Positions 34,571-43,456 of a stretch of DNA of 64,000 bases are shown piece by piece. How positions within the stretch are numbered: position 1 is the stretch's first letter; every line of letters begins with the position of its first letter. The translations under genes and the position numbers were made by a program. Below the pieces are notes generated by a model. It had not been told where the DNA came from. It ran no database searches and saw only the letters and a program-made list of their open reading frames with translations. The stretch is from CAWIJJ01 sp963836405 (GTDB lineage Bacteria > Acidobacteriota > Terriglobia > Bryobacterales > Bryobacteraceae), in assembly GCA_963836405.1 (NCBI GenBank), contig CAWIJL010000013.1, positions 62,001-126,000 on the forward strand, given 5' to 3'.

Positions 34571-36109
34571 ATGCAGGCGGAACGCCAAAGTCAACCTGCT
34601 GATGGCAAAGACGTCTCAGCCGTTGGAAACAACGGCCTCGGCGAAACCGACGAACCTTCGTTGTTATCCTGTCAGAAAGTGGATGAGCCGCTGATCGGAG
34701 AGGAAGCCCATCGCGAGTCCGAACGCCTGGCCGAGCTTTACGGCGAGCGCGAGAACTTCTACCGCACCATCCTCGACAGCCTGGCCGAAGGCGTGATCAT
34801 CACCGACGACCGCAGCCGTATCCTCTACGCCAACGCCCTCATGAAAGAGATTTCCGGCTACTCGCCGCAGGAATTGCTCGGCCGCGTCAGCTACGAAATT
34901 CTCAGCCCGCGCAAGAACTGGGACGCGATGCGCCGCCGCCTGCGCGAACGCCTTTCCGGCGCCGTCGAGGAATACGAACACGAACTGGTCCGCAAGGACG
35001 GCGCCACCCGCTGGATCTCCGTCCGCGCCACTCCCTTCCGCGACGCGGCCGGCAAAATCCTGGGCACCGTCGGCGCGATCAACTGCATCGATCGCCAGAA
35101 GACCCTCGAGCGCGAAAACGAGTACCTGCGCGCCGAGGTGCGCGGCTCCGGCAGCATCGCGGAACTGGTAGGCCCTAGCGCGGCTCTCGCGCGCATCCGC
35201 AATCAGATCCGCATGGTGGCGCCCACCGGCGCGGGCGTCCTGATCTGCGGCGAGTCCGGCACCGGAAAGGAACTCGTGGCGCAGGCTGTGCACGACCTCG
35301 GCGGCCGCGCCACCAGGCCCCTGGTCCGCGTCAACTGTGCGGCCATCCCCAAAGAGCTGTTCGAAAGCGAGTTCTTCGGCCACGTTCGCGGCGCCTTCAC
35401 CGGCGCCATCAAAGACCGCGTGGGACGCTTCGAACTGGCCGATGGCGGCAGCCTGTTCCTCGACGAGGTGGGCGAGATCCCGCCGGACCTCCAGGGCAAG
35501 CTGCTGCGCGTCATCCAGGAAGGGCAGTTCGAGCGCGTGGGCGACGACCGCACCCGCACGGTGGACGTCCGGCTGATCGCGGCCACCAACCGCAACCTCG
35601 AGCGCGAGGCCGCCGAGGGCCGCTTCCGCCTCGACCTCTACTACCGCCTGAGCGTTTTCCCTATCGAAATTCCGCCCCTGCGCGAGCGCCCGGAGGACAT
35701 CGTCCCGCTGGCCCTGCACTTTCTCGAAATCGCCGCCCGCAAGCTGGCCATCCCCACTCCCTCGCTCAGCCGCGAACAGCTTGCCGAGCTCGAACGGTAC
35801 CCGTGGCCGGGCAATGTGCGGGAACTCGAGAACGTCATCGAGCGGGCGGCGATTCTGGCCGCGCACGGTGCGCTCGCGCTGAACCTGGAATCGCGGGGAA
35901 CCCTCGCTCCGCCTCCGGCAGCCGCACCCGCCGCGCTATCCGGCTTGAAGGACCGCGAGCGCGACCTGATCGTCGCCGCCCTCCGCCAGGCCCGCGGCAA
36001 AATCTACGGCCGCAACGGCGCGGCGGCACTCCTCGACCTCAAGCCGACCACGCTGTCCTCCAGGCTCGCGCGCCTGGGCCTTCGCCGCGAGGACTTCCTG
36101 CACGGATGA
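34571..36109 (+). CDS. PAS-containing sigma-54 activator (NtrC/Fis family)
   Basis: 512 residues from ATG 34571; the open frame reaches 34502. A PAS domain at about 60-180 (ILDSLAEGVIITDDRSRILY, GYSPQELLGR) is followed by AAA+ (195-430) with GESGTGKE, GAFTGA, SLFLDEVGEIP and R-finger region, and a Fis helix-turn-helix at the end (GAAALLDLKPTTLSSRLARL). It would activate sigma-54 promoters in response to an internal redox or small-molecule signal. All motifs are intact, unlike the activator at 1748-3779. Divergent from pirin. Confidence 0.9.
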   Translation: MQAERQSQPADGKDVSAVGNNGLGETDEPSLLSCQKVDEPLIGEEAHRESERLAELYGERENFYRTILDSLAEGVIITDDRSRILYANALMKEISGYSPQELLGRVSYEILSPRKNWDAMRRRLRERLSGAVEEYEHELVRKDGATRWISVRATPFRDAAGKILGTVGAINCIDRQKTLERENEYLRAEVRGSGSIAELVGPSAALARIRNQIRMVAPTGAGVLICGESGTGKELVAQAVHDLGGRATRPLVRVNCAAIPKELFESEFFGHVRGAFTGAIKDRVGRFELADGGSLFLDEVGEIPPDLQGKLLRVIQEGQFERVGDDRTRTVDVRLIAATNRNLEREAAEGRFRLDLYYRLSVFPIEIPPLRERPEDIVPLALHFLEIAARKLAIPTPSLSREQLAELERYPWPGNVRELENVIERAAILAAHGALALNLESRGTLAPPPAAAPAALSGLKDRERDLIVAALRQARGKIYGRNGAAALLDLKPTTLSSRLARLGLRREDFLHG

Positions 36110-36117
36110 CCGTCGCT

Positions 36118-37431
36118 TCAGGAATGCGTCTCTTCGTAGTCCGGCTCCTCCACCACGTCTTCGCCGTTGAGCACTCGCTCGGCGCGGGCCCGGTCGAAGG
36201 ACCGCTCCCAGATCGCCACCACGATGGTCGCCACGCCGTTGCCCACCAGGTTCGTCAGCGCCCGCATCTCCGACATGAAACGGTCCACGCCCAGCAGCAG
36301 CGCGATTCCCGCCACCGGCACCGTGCCCAGGGAAGACAGCGTCGCCGCCAGCGTGATGAAGCCGCCGCCCGTCACCGCCGCCGCACCCTTCGAGGTCAGC
36401 ATCAACACCACCAGCAGCGTGAATTCGTGGCTGGCGGTGAGATGCGTGTTCGTCGCCTGCGCCACAAAGAGCGCAGCGATGGTCAGGTAGATCGCCGTGC
36501 CGTCCAGGTTGAAGGAGTAGCCCGAAGGCACCACCAGCCCCACCACGGATTTGGCGCATCCCAGCCTCTCCAGCTTCAGGATGAGCCGCGGCAGGGCCGC
36601 CTCCGAAGAGGAGGTTCCGAGCACGATCAGCAGCTCCTCCTTGATGTACTTCACGAATTTCCAGATGCTGAAACCGTGCAGCCGCGCCACCGCCCCCAGC
36701 CCCAGAAACACGAACAGCACGCAGGTGAGATACACGCACAGCATCAATTTGCCGAGCGGAACCAGGGTGCCAAGCCCGTACTTGCCGATCGTGAACGCCA
36801 TGGCGCCGAACGCGCCCAGCGGAGCCGCCTGCATGATCAGCCCGATGACGCGAAACGTCAGGTGCGTCAGCGCCTCCACCGCTTCCAGCACGCGCCGCCG
36901 CCCTTCGTACGATGCCAGCGCCACTCCGAACAGAATGGCCACCAGCAGCACCTGGAGAATCTCGCCCCGCGCGAACGCGCCCACCAGCGCATCCGGGATG
37001 ATGTTGAGGATGAAATCCACCCCGTGCAACTGCTGCGCGGAAGCGGTGTACTGGCTCACCGCGCCGGCGTCGAGCGTGGCCGGATCGGCGTTCACCCCCG
37101 CCCCCGGTTGCACCACTTTCACCACCACCAGGCCCACCAGCAGGGCAAAGGTGGTGACCACCTCGAAGTACAACAGCGCCTTCAGCCCCACTCGTCCGAG
37201 CCGCCGCATGTCCCCGATGTTAGCGATCCCGCCCACCACCGTCAGAAAGATGATGGGGGCGATCATCATGCGGATGAGCTTGATGAAGCCGTCCCCCAGC
37301 GGCTTCATCGCCGCTCCCGTCTCGGGATACGCGAACCCCAGCGCCACGCCCAGCACGATGCCGGCGATGACGCGAAAGTATAGAGTCGTATAGAAGCGCG
37401 GGCGAACCAAAGGAGGGGACCCGTGCTTCAC
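36118..37431 (-). CDS. Dicarboxylate/amino acid:cation symporter (DctA/GltP-like)
   Basis: 437 residues from GTG 37431, which overlaps the upstream stop (GTGA). The DAACS family signature is clear: FIKLIRMMIAPIIFLTVVGG, GTSSSEAALPRLILKLERLG, VVPSGYSFNLDGTAIYLTIA (the conserved NxDG near-helix) and ASHEFTLLVVLMLTSKGAA. It imports C4-dicarboxylates or acidic amino acids with Na+ or H+. As the last gene of a coupled operon with Tat-exported sugar enzymes, it may take up their product. Confidence 0.9.
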   Translation of the reverse strand: MKHGSPPLVRPRFYTTLYFRVIAGIVLGVALGFAYPETGAAMKPLGDGFIKLIRMMIAPIIFLTVVGGIANIGDMRRLGRVGLKALLYFEVVTTFALLVGLVVVKVVQPGAGVNADPATLDAGAVSQYTASAQQLHGVDFILNIIPDALVGAFARGEILQVLLVAILFGVALASYEGRRRVLEAVEALTHLTFRVIGLIMQAAPLGAFGAMAFTIGKYGLGTLVPLGKLMLCVYLTCVLFVFLGLGAVARLHGFSIWKFVKYIKEELLIVLGTSSSEAALPRLILKLERLGCAKSVVGLVVPSGYSFNLDGTAIYLTIAALFVAQATNTHLTASHEFTLLVVLMLTSKGAAAVTGGGFITLAATLSSLGTVPVAGIALLLGVDRFMSEMRALTNLVGNGVATIVVAIWERSFDRARAERVLNGEDVVEEPDYEETHS

Positions 37432-38900
37432 GCGAGGCCCGCTTCCCGGATCGCGGTTCCGGCGCCCCGCAGGTTCGCCAGCTTCATCTCCGAGTATTTC
37501 CTCGAAAGCAAAACCCCGTCGGCGCCCGCGCGCAAGGCTGCGCGAACCGCGTCCCTCGTGCCCTCCGGCGTGCATTTGCTCTGTGCCTGGCCGGTCGGAA
37601 TGTCGATGTCGATGCCCGGCCACAACTGCGTTTTGGCTCCGTTCAGCCCTTCTCTCGCTCGCTTCGCCTCGCGGTAGACGTAATCGGAAGAGAGGCCGGT
37701 CTTCGGAATGTCCGCCAGCGGTTTCTCCTGCTGGTAGTCCAGCACGCGGTAGTGGAAGTCCAGCAGTTCCTGCGGCGGCACATCGGCATACAGCGTGCGG
37801 CCCACGCTCTGAATGTAACTGGCCATCCGCTCCCCGCCGCAGTTGTGATACATCACCATCTTCAGGAAATCGGAGTACCGGCTGAGCTCCGAAAGGTCCT
37901 GCTCCGCGCGGTAAATCGGGCTGAATGAGTTATTGTGCCAGATATGCCAGCCCACCCCCACCGGCGGCTTGATGGACTTAACCTTATTATAAATGGCGGA
38001 GTAAGTTTCCCGCAGGCTGTCGGTCCACAGCATTTCCCAGGCTAGTAACTCGGGATAGCGAAGCATCGCCCGCCAGAGCGTGACAAAGTAACCGTCCACC
38101 GGACGCCGCCGCTGCCGTCCCGCATCCACCAGCCCGGACAGCGCCTGAAACCCGGCGCGCGCGCGGGCCGGATCCACGCCGCGCGCTTTCGCCTTCGCTT
38201 CGCAGAACGGGCAGAAGCAGGTGGTACGGGCGACGCCTCCTCCTCCTCCGCCGTGGCTCGCGCCCAGCGCATTGGCAAACGCCCCCTGCCGTTCCGAGCC
38301 CCACATGATCCCGTCGATATCGTACGACCGCGTGTAATCCTCCACCATTCCCAGCAGCCAGTTCCGGTAATTCGGATTGTTGAAGCACAGGGTGGTGGCG
38401 TTGCTGCCGTCAAAGCGCCGCTCCTGTGCCTGCGCGATGTTGGGCACGCTCGCGTTCCACACGTCCTCGAACCAACAGATACTCTTCATGCCCCGCTTTC
38501 GCGCCTCCGGAACCACCGCTTCGAGTAAGTCGTAATCTCCGAAGTCCGGAGCGCGGAAATCGCGGATCGCCGTGTCCCGGTAATACTGTGGATGGATCCG
38601 CGTGTAACTGCCGCCTTTGAAGGTGTCGGTGTCGTACTCCTGCTTCCCGTGGTCCGGCAGCGGTTGTCCCGGCACCTGCCGCCCGGCGATGCCCCGGCCG
38701 TAAGTGAAGGTTGCCAGAAACAGGGTGTTCACGTGCGCCGACTGCTGCACGATGTCCAGCACCTGGTTGACGCCTTCGTCCACAAACGAAACCGCGCCCG
38801 CCTGGATGCCGATCGTCTTCCCCGCGCCCGGCGCCTGTGCCTGCGCCGCGGAGGCCATCGCGCCCGCCGCCGCGCCCTGCACGAACTGTCTGCGGTTCAT
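37428..38900 (-). CDS. Tat-exported putative glycoside-hydrolase-like protein
   Basis: 490 residues. MNRRQFVQGAAAGAMASAAQ is a twin-arginine leader. The body looks like a TIM barrel of the glycosidase type: GMKSICWFEDVWNASVP, GMVEDYTRSYDIDGIMWGSE with acidic residues after the strand, CFCPFCEAKAKARGVD and VMYHNCGGERMASYI. Acidic residues in DIDGIMWGSERQG are likely catalytic. I do not recognise a named family. ATG 38900 overlaps the upstream stop (ATGA) and its own stop overlaps the symporter start. It appears to act in the periplasm. Confidence 0.65.
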   Translation of the reverse strand: MNRRQFVQGAAAGAMASAAQAQAPGAGKTIGIQAGAVSFVDEGVNQVLDIVQQSAHVNTLFLATFTYGRGIAGRQVPGQPLPDHGKQEYDTDTFKGGSYTRIHPQYYRDTAIRDFRAPDFGDYDLLEAVVPEARKRGMKSICWFEDVWNASVPNIAQAQERRFDGSNATTLCFNNPNYRNWLLGMVEDYTRSYDIDGIMWGSERQGAFANALGASHGGGGGGVARTTCFCPFCEAKAKARGVDPARARAGFQALSGLVDAGRQRRRPVDGYFVTLWRAMLRYPELLAWEMLWTDSLRETYSAIYNKVKSIKPPVGVGWHIWHNNSFSPIYRAEQDLSELSRYSDFLKMVMYHNCGGERMASYIQSVGRTLYADVPPQELLDFHYRVLDYQQEKPLADIPKTGLSSDYVYREAKRAREGLNGAKTQLWPGIDIDIPTGQAQSKCTPEGTRDAVRAALRAGADGVLLSRKYSEMKLANLRGAGTAIREAGLA

Positions 38901-40123
38901 GCGGGCACCGCCGTTTTGCCGTTCCACGCATACATCTTTCCCGTGCGCACCGCCAGCACCCCCAGCAGCAGCGGCAGCGTGGAAGTGAAACCGGTCTCGA
39001 CGTCCGTCAATGGCTTCTGCCGCGATTTCACGCAGTCCAGAAAGTTGCGCACATGCGCCTGGTCCGAGGGCCCGCCCACATAGCGGAAACTCTGGTTGAC
39101 GGCTTCGAACGGCGCAGCCGGCACGGGCTGGCCCGCCGCCGGCGCCCGCCCCGGCAGCGGCCGCGCCGTATAACTGGTGCGATTCACGTGCAGCGAGCCG
39201 GCTGTGCCGTAAAAGTAAGTGCCGTGATCCGCGTTGTACTCCGGCACTGGCATGAAGGTGTTGGCGTAGCTCATCACGAACTTGTCGTATTGCCAGGTGA
39301 TGGCGAAGGTATCGGGCGGCTGTTCCGGATTCGGCTTCGCCACCCGGACCCACTGCGCCGACGCCGTCACGCTGCGCGGTTCCCGCGCACCCATGTACCA
39401 GTGCACCAGGTCGGCAATGTGCACTCCCTGGTCCGTGATGATGCCGCCGCCGTAATCGTAGTAACCGCGCCAGCTTCGCTGCCGGCCGGGAGAATACGGC
39501 TTGCGCGCGGCCGGGCCCTGGAACAACTCCCAGTCGAGGTCCGCCGGAGGATCGGTGGGCGCTTCCGGCTCGCGGCTGTAGTGCCCGGCCCAGTGCAGTT
39601 GCGCGTGATAAACGGTTCCGAACCGGCCCTCCTGCACCCACTTCGCGCACATCTGGAAATGGTCCCAGCTTCGCTGCTGAAGCCCGATCTGCACCACGCG
39701 CCCGGACTGCCGCACCGCGTCCACGGCCTTCCACGCAGCTTCGATGCTGTTCGATAGCGGCTTCTCGCAATAGGCGTCCTTACCCGCCTGGCACGCCTCC
39801 ACGATCATGGGCGCGTGCCAGTGGTCGGGCGCCGCGATCAGCACCGCGTCGATATCCTTGCGTTCGAGCACCCGCCGGTAATCGACGTAGGTGTCCGGCT
39901 TGCCCGGCAGCGCCGCCGCCGTCCGGTCCCGGTTGGGCTTGAACACGTCGCACACGGCCGCCATTTCGCAGTCCACGTTTGCCGCGAAAATCGGCGCCAT
40001 GTAGCTGCCCCGCGTCCCCCCGCCGATCGCTCCCATGCGAATCCTGTCGTTCGCTCCCACCGCCCGTCCCGCGGCGGCGGCCGTGATTCCCGTCGCGGCC
40101 AGAAATGCCCGTCTGTTTGTCAT
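38897..40123 (-). CDS. Tat-exported Gfo/Idh/MocA oxidoreductase
   Basis: 408 residues. Tat leader MTNRRAFLAATGITAAAAGR. NAD(P)-binding GAIGGGTRGSYMAP, then VLIAAPDHWHAPMIVEACQA, GKDAYCEKPLSNSIEAAWKA with the catalytic EKP Lys, and DYGGGIITDQGVHIADLVHW with the second catalytic His. These are the Gfo/Idh/MocA family; exported members such as glucose-fructose oxidoreductase carry tightly bound NADP. It would oxidise or epimerise a sugar derivative. First gene of the three-gene operon. Confidence 0.85.
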   Translation of the reverse strand: MTNRRAFLAATGITAAAAGRAVGANDRIRMGAIGGGTRGSYMAPIFAANVDCEMAAVCDVFKPNRDRTAAALPGKPDTYVDYRRVLERKDIDAVLIAAPDHWHAPMIVEACQAGKDAYCEKPLSNSIEAAWKAVDAVRQSGRVVQIGLQQRSWDHFQMCAKWVQEGRFGTVYHAQLHWAGHYSREPEAPTDPPADLDWELFQGPAARKPYSPGRQRSWRGYYDYGGGIITDQGVHIADLVHWYMGAREPRSVTASAQWVRVAKPNPEQPPDTFAITWQYDKFVMSYANTFMPVPEYNADHGTYFYGTAGSLHVNRTSYTARPLPGRAPAAGQPVPAAPFEAVNQSFRYVGGPSDQAHVRNFLDCVKSRQKPLTDVETGFTSTLPLLLGVLAVRTGKMYAWNGKTAVPA

Positions 40124-40267
40124 GCTTGCCTCCGGTTACGCATTCCGGTATAGCAGACTTCGCCCCTTCCGGGTATTGGCTGAAGGCCGTACCATCGTGC
40201 TCGCCGGCCAGGAGTAAGTTGTAGTAAGTCGCACAGGCGCCATCGGCTACGCCGCTGGACGTAGACT

Positions 40268-40606
40268 CTACCGGCAGGCTTCGCCCGTGTCGTCCAGCCG
40301 GAAGGCCACCTCAATGGTCGCGGGCTTCACCACCGGCTTACCGTCCTCGAGCGCAGGTTTGAAGCGCCACTGCCGCACGCCCTCCACGGCCTTCTCGTCC
40401 AGCCCTTTTCCGAGCGACCGCACCACTTTCACTTGCTCCGCCCGCCCCTCGGTACTGATCTCCACCGACACCAGCACAATGCCTTCCAGCTTCGCCGCCC
40501 GCGCCTCTTCCGTATACCGCGCTGAGCACTTCTGAATCAGCACCGGAGGCCGGTTCATCGAGTCGCCCTGCAGCCAAAGCGCCGCCACCGCCAACCACAC
40601 AATCAT
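40268..40606 (-). CDS. Short exported TonB C-terminal-domain protein
   Basis: 112 residues with a short hydrophobic N-terminus (MIVWLAVAALWLQGDS). The rest is the TonB C-terminal fold: RYTEEARAAKLEGIVLVSVE, EISTEGRAEQVKVVRSLGKG, LDEKAVEGVRQWRFKPALED. There is no proline-rich spacer, so it is not a full TonB. Many acidobacteria have such stand-alone domains; a sensory or scavenged role is possible. No neighbouring ExbB/D or receptor gene is seen. Confidence 0.75.
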   Translation of the reverse strand: MIVWLAVAALWLQGDSMNRPPVLIQKCSARYTEEARAAKLEGIVLVSVEISTEGRAEQVKVVRSLGKGLDEKAVEGVRQWRFKPALEDGKPVVKPATIEVAFRLDDTGEACR

Positions 40607-40734
40607 CCGGATCGCCTCCTCCGCAAATTATTCTCACACTTCGCCGCCCCGGGATGGGATGCCGGCGAGATCTCACCTCGATTTTGGGACTGCCGGTCAG
40701 GCGAACGTGGACTTTGAAGTGGTAAGTTCCTTAT

Positions 40735-41655
40735 GTGGACGAAGCGCAACGCCTACGCCAAATCGTTCTGGACTCGCTCGACCGGCAGCCGAATGCCGGC
40801 GATTTCGCCCGGCAGGCGTATCGAAGCCGGACGCAGTTCTATCGTGTGTTTCGCGCGATGATCGAGGAGACGCCGGCTGCCCTGCGCCGCCGCCTGCTGC
40901 TCGAGAGGGCGGCATGGCAGTTGTCACGCACGCAACTCTCGGTCACTGAAATCGGTCTCGACGCGAATTACGGATCGCTCGAGGCATTCACCCGGGCGTT
41001 CCGGAAGGCCTTCGGCGTTTCGCCGAGCCTCTATCGGCGCATGGGGGCGACCTTCACCCACCTCCACGCCGCCAATGGAATTCACCACCACGCGGGTACG
41101 GATGACAAGAAAGGAAACGGTCGATCTATGGATCTGTTCGATATCTTCTCCGGCCAGGAGTCCTGGCATACGCGACGTCTTCTGGATGTGGCGAAGACGC
41201 TTGACGACGCACAGTTGGACCGCCCTTTGAAAAACGCGATCCATGTATTTCCGTGGGATGGACCGGATCGGAGCCTCCGCCAGCTTCTGGACCGCATGGT
41301 GCAAACCAAGGAAGCCTGGGCCGCGGCAATTACGGGCGGCAGCACGCCGCTTCTGGACAACGCCCCGCCGCAGGACCGCACCCCTTCCACCATGCTGGCA
41401 CGCCTCGAAAAAGCCGACGCCGCCTTCCACAGTGTGCTCACCCATGTCCGCAACCGCGGCGCCTGGCTGGATACATTTGTGGACGCCCTGTGCGAACCGC
41501 CGGAGACCTTTACGTTTGGCGGAATGTTTGCGCACGTGATTACGTTCAACGCTTACCGGCGGATGGTTGCGATCGACGTGATGCGGGAATTGGGAGTGAA
41601 GGTTGAGGGTGTCGGCTGTCCCATGGAGTACGTGGAGAGCCTGGCGAAGGTGTGA
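40735..41655 (+). CDS. AraC-type regulator fused to a DinB-like domain
   Basis: 306 residues from GTG 40735. Residues 1-105 contain an AraC double helix-turn-helix (QAYRSRTQFYRVFRAMIEET, QLSVTEIGLDANYGSLEAFT). After a 25-residue basic, His-rich linker, residues about 130-306 fit the DinB/YfiT four-helix fold (SGQESWHTRRLLDVAKTLDD, LLDRMVQTKEAW, GGMFAHVITFNAYRRMVAID), which usually binds a metal through three His. The two parts are in one frame. DinB proteins handle thiols or act in stress responses, so this looks like a self-contained sensor-regulator. Confidence 0.75.
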   Translation: MDEAQRLRQIVLDSLDRQPNAGDFARQAYRSRTQFYRVFRAMIEETPAALRRRLLLERAAWQLSRTQLSVTEIGLDANYGSLEAFTRAFRKAFGVSPSLYRRMGATFTHLHAANGIHHHAGTDDKKGNGRSMDLFDIFSGQESWHTRRLLDVAKTLDDAQLDRPLKNAIHVFPWDGPDRSLRQLLDRMVQTKEAWAAAITGGSTPLLDNAPPQDRTPSTMLARLEKADAAFHSVLTHVRNRGAWLDTFVDALCEPPETFTFGGMFAHVITFNAYRRMVAIDVMRELGVKVEGVGCPMEYVESLAKV

Positions 41656-41689
41656 AACCGGGTCGCGGCGTCAGGTGTAGACTCTCCTC

Positions 41690-41995
41690 ATGGTGTTTAC
41701 CAGGCGTCTCCGCGAAGGAGTTCGTCGTGGAGAGATTGCGTGTAGCGTCCGCATGTGGATGCGTCCGCACGTCAAAGTAGGTGGCCGCTATCCCATGGAG
41801 GAAGGTCACATTGTCGTGGACTCCATCAAGCCTATCGGCCTTCCCGATATTACACCGGAGTTGGCGCGCGAGTCGGGTTTCCTCGGCGTCGTCGATTTGC
41901 TCAAGGTTGCGAACCACGGCAAAGGCAGAAACATCTTCTTAGTGCGTTTCCATTACATAGGACCCCGCCGCAAGCCGAAAGGGCAGGCAGGTTGA
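41690..41995 (+). CDS. ASCH-domain protein
   Basis: 101 residues. MVFTRRLREGVRRGEIACSV, RMWMRPHVKVGGRY and GFLGVVDLLKVANHGKG match the compact beta-barrel ASCH (PUA-like) fold thought to bind RNA. Length is typical for the family. It follows the AraC-DinB gene by 34 nt in the same direction and could share its transcript. Confidence 0.65.
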   Translation: MVFTRRLREGVRRGEIACSVRMWMRPHVKVGGRYPMEEGHIVVDSIKPIGLPDITPELARESGFLGVVDLLKVANHGKGRNIFLVRFHYIGPRRKPKGQAG

Positions 41996-42503
41996 CCAGC
42001 CGTCCCGCGGCCGATTTGTTCCCGGCGGTTCACCACTTCGGAAAATATTTGCGCTTCCTTCTCAATAGCTTGTCCCCGCCCCCCGGCTGCGGCGCTTGCT
42101 TCGCCTGTTACTGTAGAGTCGTATTTGGAGGCCGCGCGCTCCACCCGACGCCGGCCGCAACACAAAGTTCTTCTTGCTGGCCAGCAAGCGTTGCAATTTC
42201 GGTGGAACTGAGCTTCCCGTAAGCCCGTGAACGGCCGAACGGCTGCCACTCCCGTAGATGGAGCCGGCGGGGAGATCCTGGGTTCGAACCCATAACATCC
42301 TTTGGAGTGCGGATAGCGGTTATCGCCGTCCCATCGGGTTTCAGAGAGCGAGTCATCGAATCGATAGCGTAAGAGTAACGCCATCCAGCTATTCCAATGC
42401 GCAATGAAGATGCCGCTCGATTCACTGGCGGCCGGATACGCACGGCGAAAAGTCCGATTGCCCCGGCCGCCGCAACGCCGCTAACAAACAATGAAACAGC
42501 CTT
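41996..42503. other. Gap with tRNA-like T-arm motif, no gene assigned
   Basis: About 500 bp between the ASCH gene and the LysR regulator. Minus-strand frames here are unrecognised. At about 42259-42310 (minus) there is a TGGGTTCGAACCCA palindrome, a CTCCAAA loop and a closing CCA, which resemble tRNA parts, but no acceptor or D-arm pairing can be formed, so I do not call a tRNA. Confidence 0.35.
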
Positions 42504-43373
42504 TCAACCCACCACTTCGAGAAACGCGCGGGCCGCGTGGCTGAGCCCGCGGCGAGTCGGGTAAAGCAGCCGGATCTTGCGCTCTACGTGTAACTCCTTC
42601 ACCCGCACTTCGCACAGCGTCTTCTGCTCGATTTCCTGCTCCACGCACATGCGCGGCAGAAATGCCACCCCCATGTCCTTCTGCACCAGCTTGCGGATCG
42701 TCTCGATCGTCGGCATCTCCACGTCCATGCGCAGCGGCACTTTGTGCGTGTGAAACTCCCGCAGCACCACCTCGCGGTATGGAGAGATCACGTTGTGCGC
42801 GATGAAATTCTCCGAGCCCAAATCCACGATCGAAACCGTGCGCCGGTGCGCCAGCCGGTGCTTGGGAGAAACCACGAAGGCCAGCGCATCGTTGTAGATG
42901 ATCTTGGACTTGAGCCGCTCGTCGGCCGGATCGTAGCTGACTACACCCAGTTCCAGGTTCCCGTCGATCAGCTCGTTCGGCAGCTTGCTCGAAAGGCTGC
43001 GCCGCACCTGCACTTTGATCTTCGGATACAGCTCGCGATACCGCTCGATATGCCGGAGCAGGTAAAGCGAAGTGGATTCGTTGGCGCCGATGGTGAGCCG
43101 CCCCGCCGAGTTGTCGCGCAATTCGGCCAGCGAGTTGTCCAGCTCGGATTGCAGGCTTTCAAAGCGCCGCGCATAGTCGAGCACCGTGCGCCCCGCGTCG
43201 GTGAGGATCAGCTCCTTGCCGGAACGGTCGATCAGCCGCTCTCCGATCTCTTGTTCGAGCCGCTGTAGCGCGAGCGAGATCGCCGGTTGAGTCCTGCGCA
43301 ACTTTTCGGCGGCGCGCGAGAAGCTCTTCTCGTTGGCCACCGTCTGGAAGACGTGGAGGGGGTAGAACTCCAT
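42504..43373 (-). CDS. LysR-family transcriptional regulator, divergent from leuABCD
   Basis: 289 residues. The N-terminal helix-turn-helix (FQTVANEKSFSRAAEKLRRT, QPAISLALQRLEQEIGERLI) and the effector domain (GRLTIGANESTSLYLLRHIE, IEQKTLCEVRVKELHVERKI) match LysR-type regulators of the CbbR/CysB class. It lies 83 bp from leuA in the divergent orientation, the classical layout for control of the neighbouring operon, so it is likely the leucine operon regulator. Confidence 0.9.
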   Translation of the reverse strand: MEFYPLHVFQTVANEKSFSRAAEKLRRTQPAISLALQRLEQEIGERLIDRSGKELILTDAGRTVLDYARRFESLQSELDNSLAELRDNSAGRLTIGANESTSLYLLRHIERYRELYPKIKVQVRRSLSSKLPNELIDGNLELGVVSYDPADERLKSKIIYNDALAFVVSPKHRLAHRRTVSIVDLGSENFIAHNVISPYREVVLREFHTHKVPLRMDVEMPTIETIRKLVQKDMGVAFLPRMCVEQEIEQKTLCEVRVKELHVERKIRLLYPTRRGLSHAARAFLEVVG

Positions 43374-43456
43374 TACAGAATATTATACCAGCCTCCAAAA
43401 TTATAAATTTGCCAAATCAGACAGAGAGGCTGCATAATGGCTCGTAACGAGTCCAT
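43374..43456. promoter_or_regulatory. Divergent lysR-leuA control region
   Basis: 83 bp, AT-rich, with ATTATACC and AAATTATAAATTT on either side of a GGAGG-containing centre; together they could form a LysR-type T-N11-A site and overlapping -10 elements for both directions. The boxes are not strong enough to name individually. Confidence 0.45.

Noticed and set aside
37428..39770. A 780-residue minus-strand frame
   Set aside because: Its first 290 residues are the Gfo/Idh gene read in another frame; the real gene starts at the Tat leader at 38900.
42250..42320. tRNA-like minus-strand sequence with TTCGAA loop, CTCCAAA and CCA
   Set aside because: The palindrome TGGGTTCGAACCCA and a CCA end suggest a tRNA, but T-stem, D-arm and acceptor strands do not pair, so it was kept only as a note in the gap entry.
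41953..42491. Minus-strand open frames between the ASCH and LysR genes
   Set aside because: They look like out-of-frame sequence without recognisable domains or start sites.
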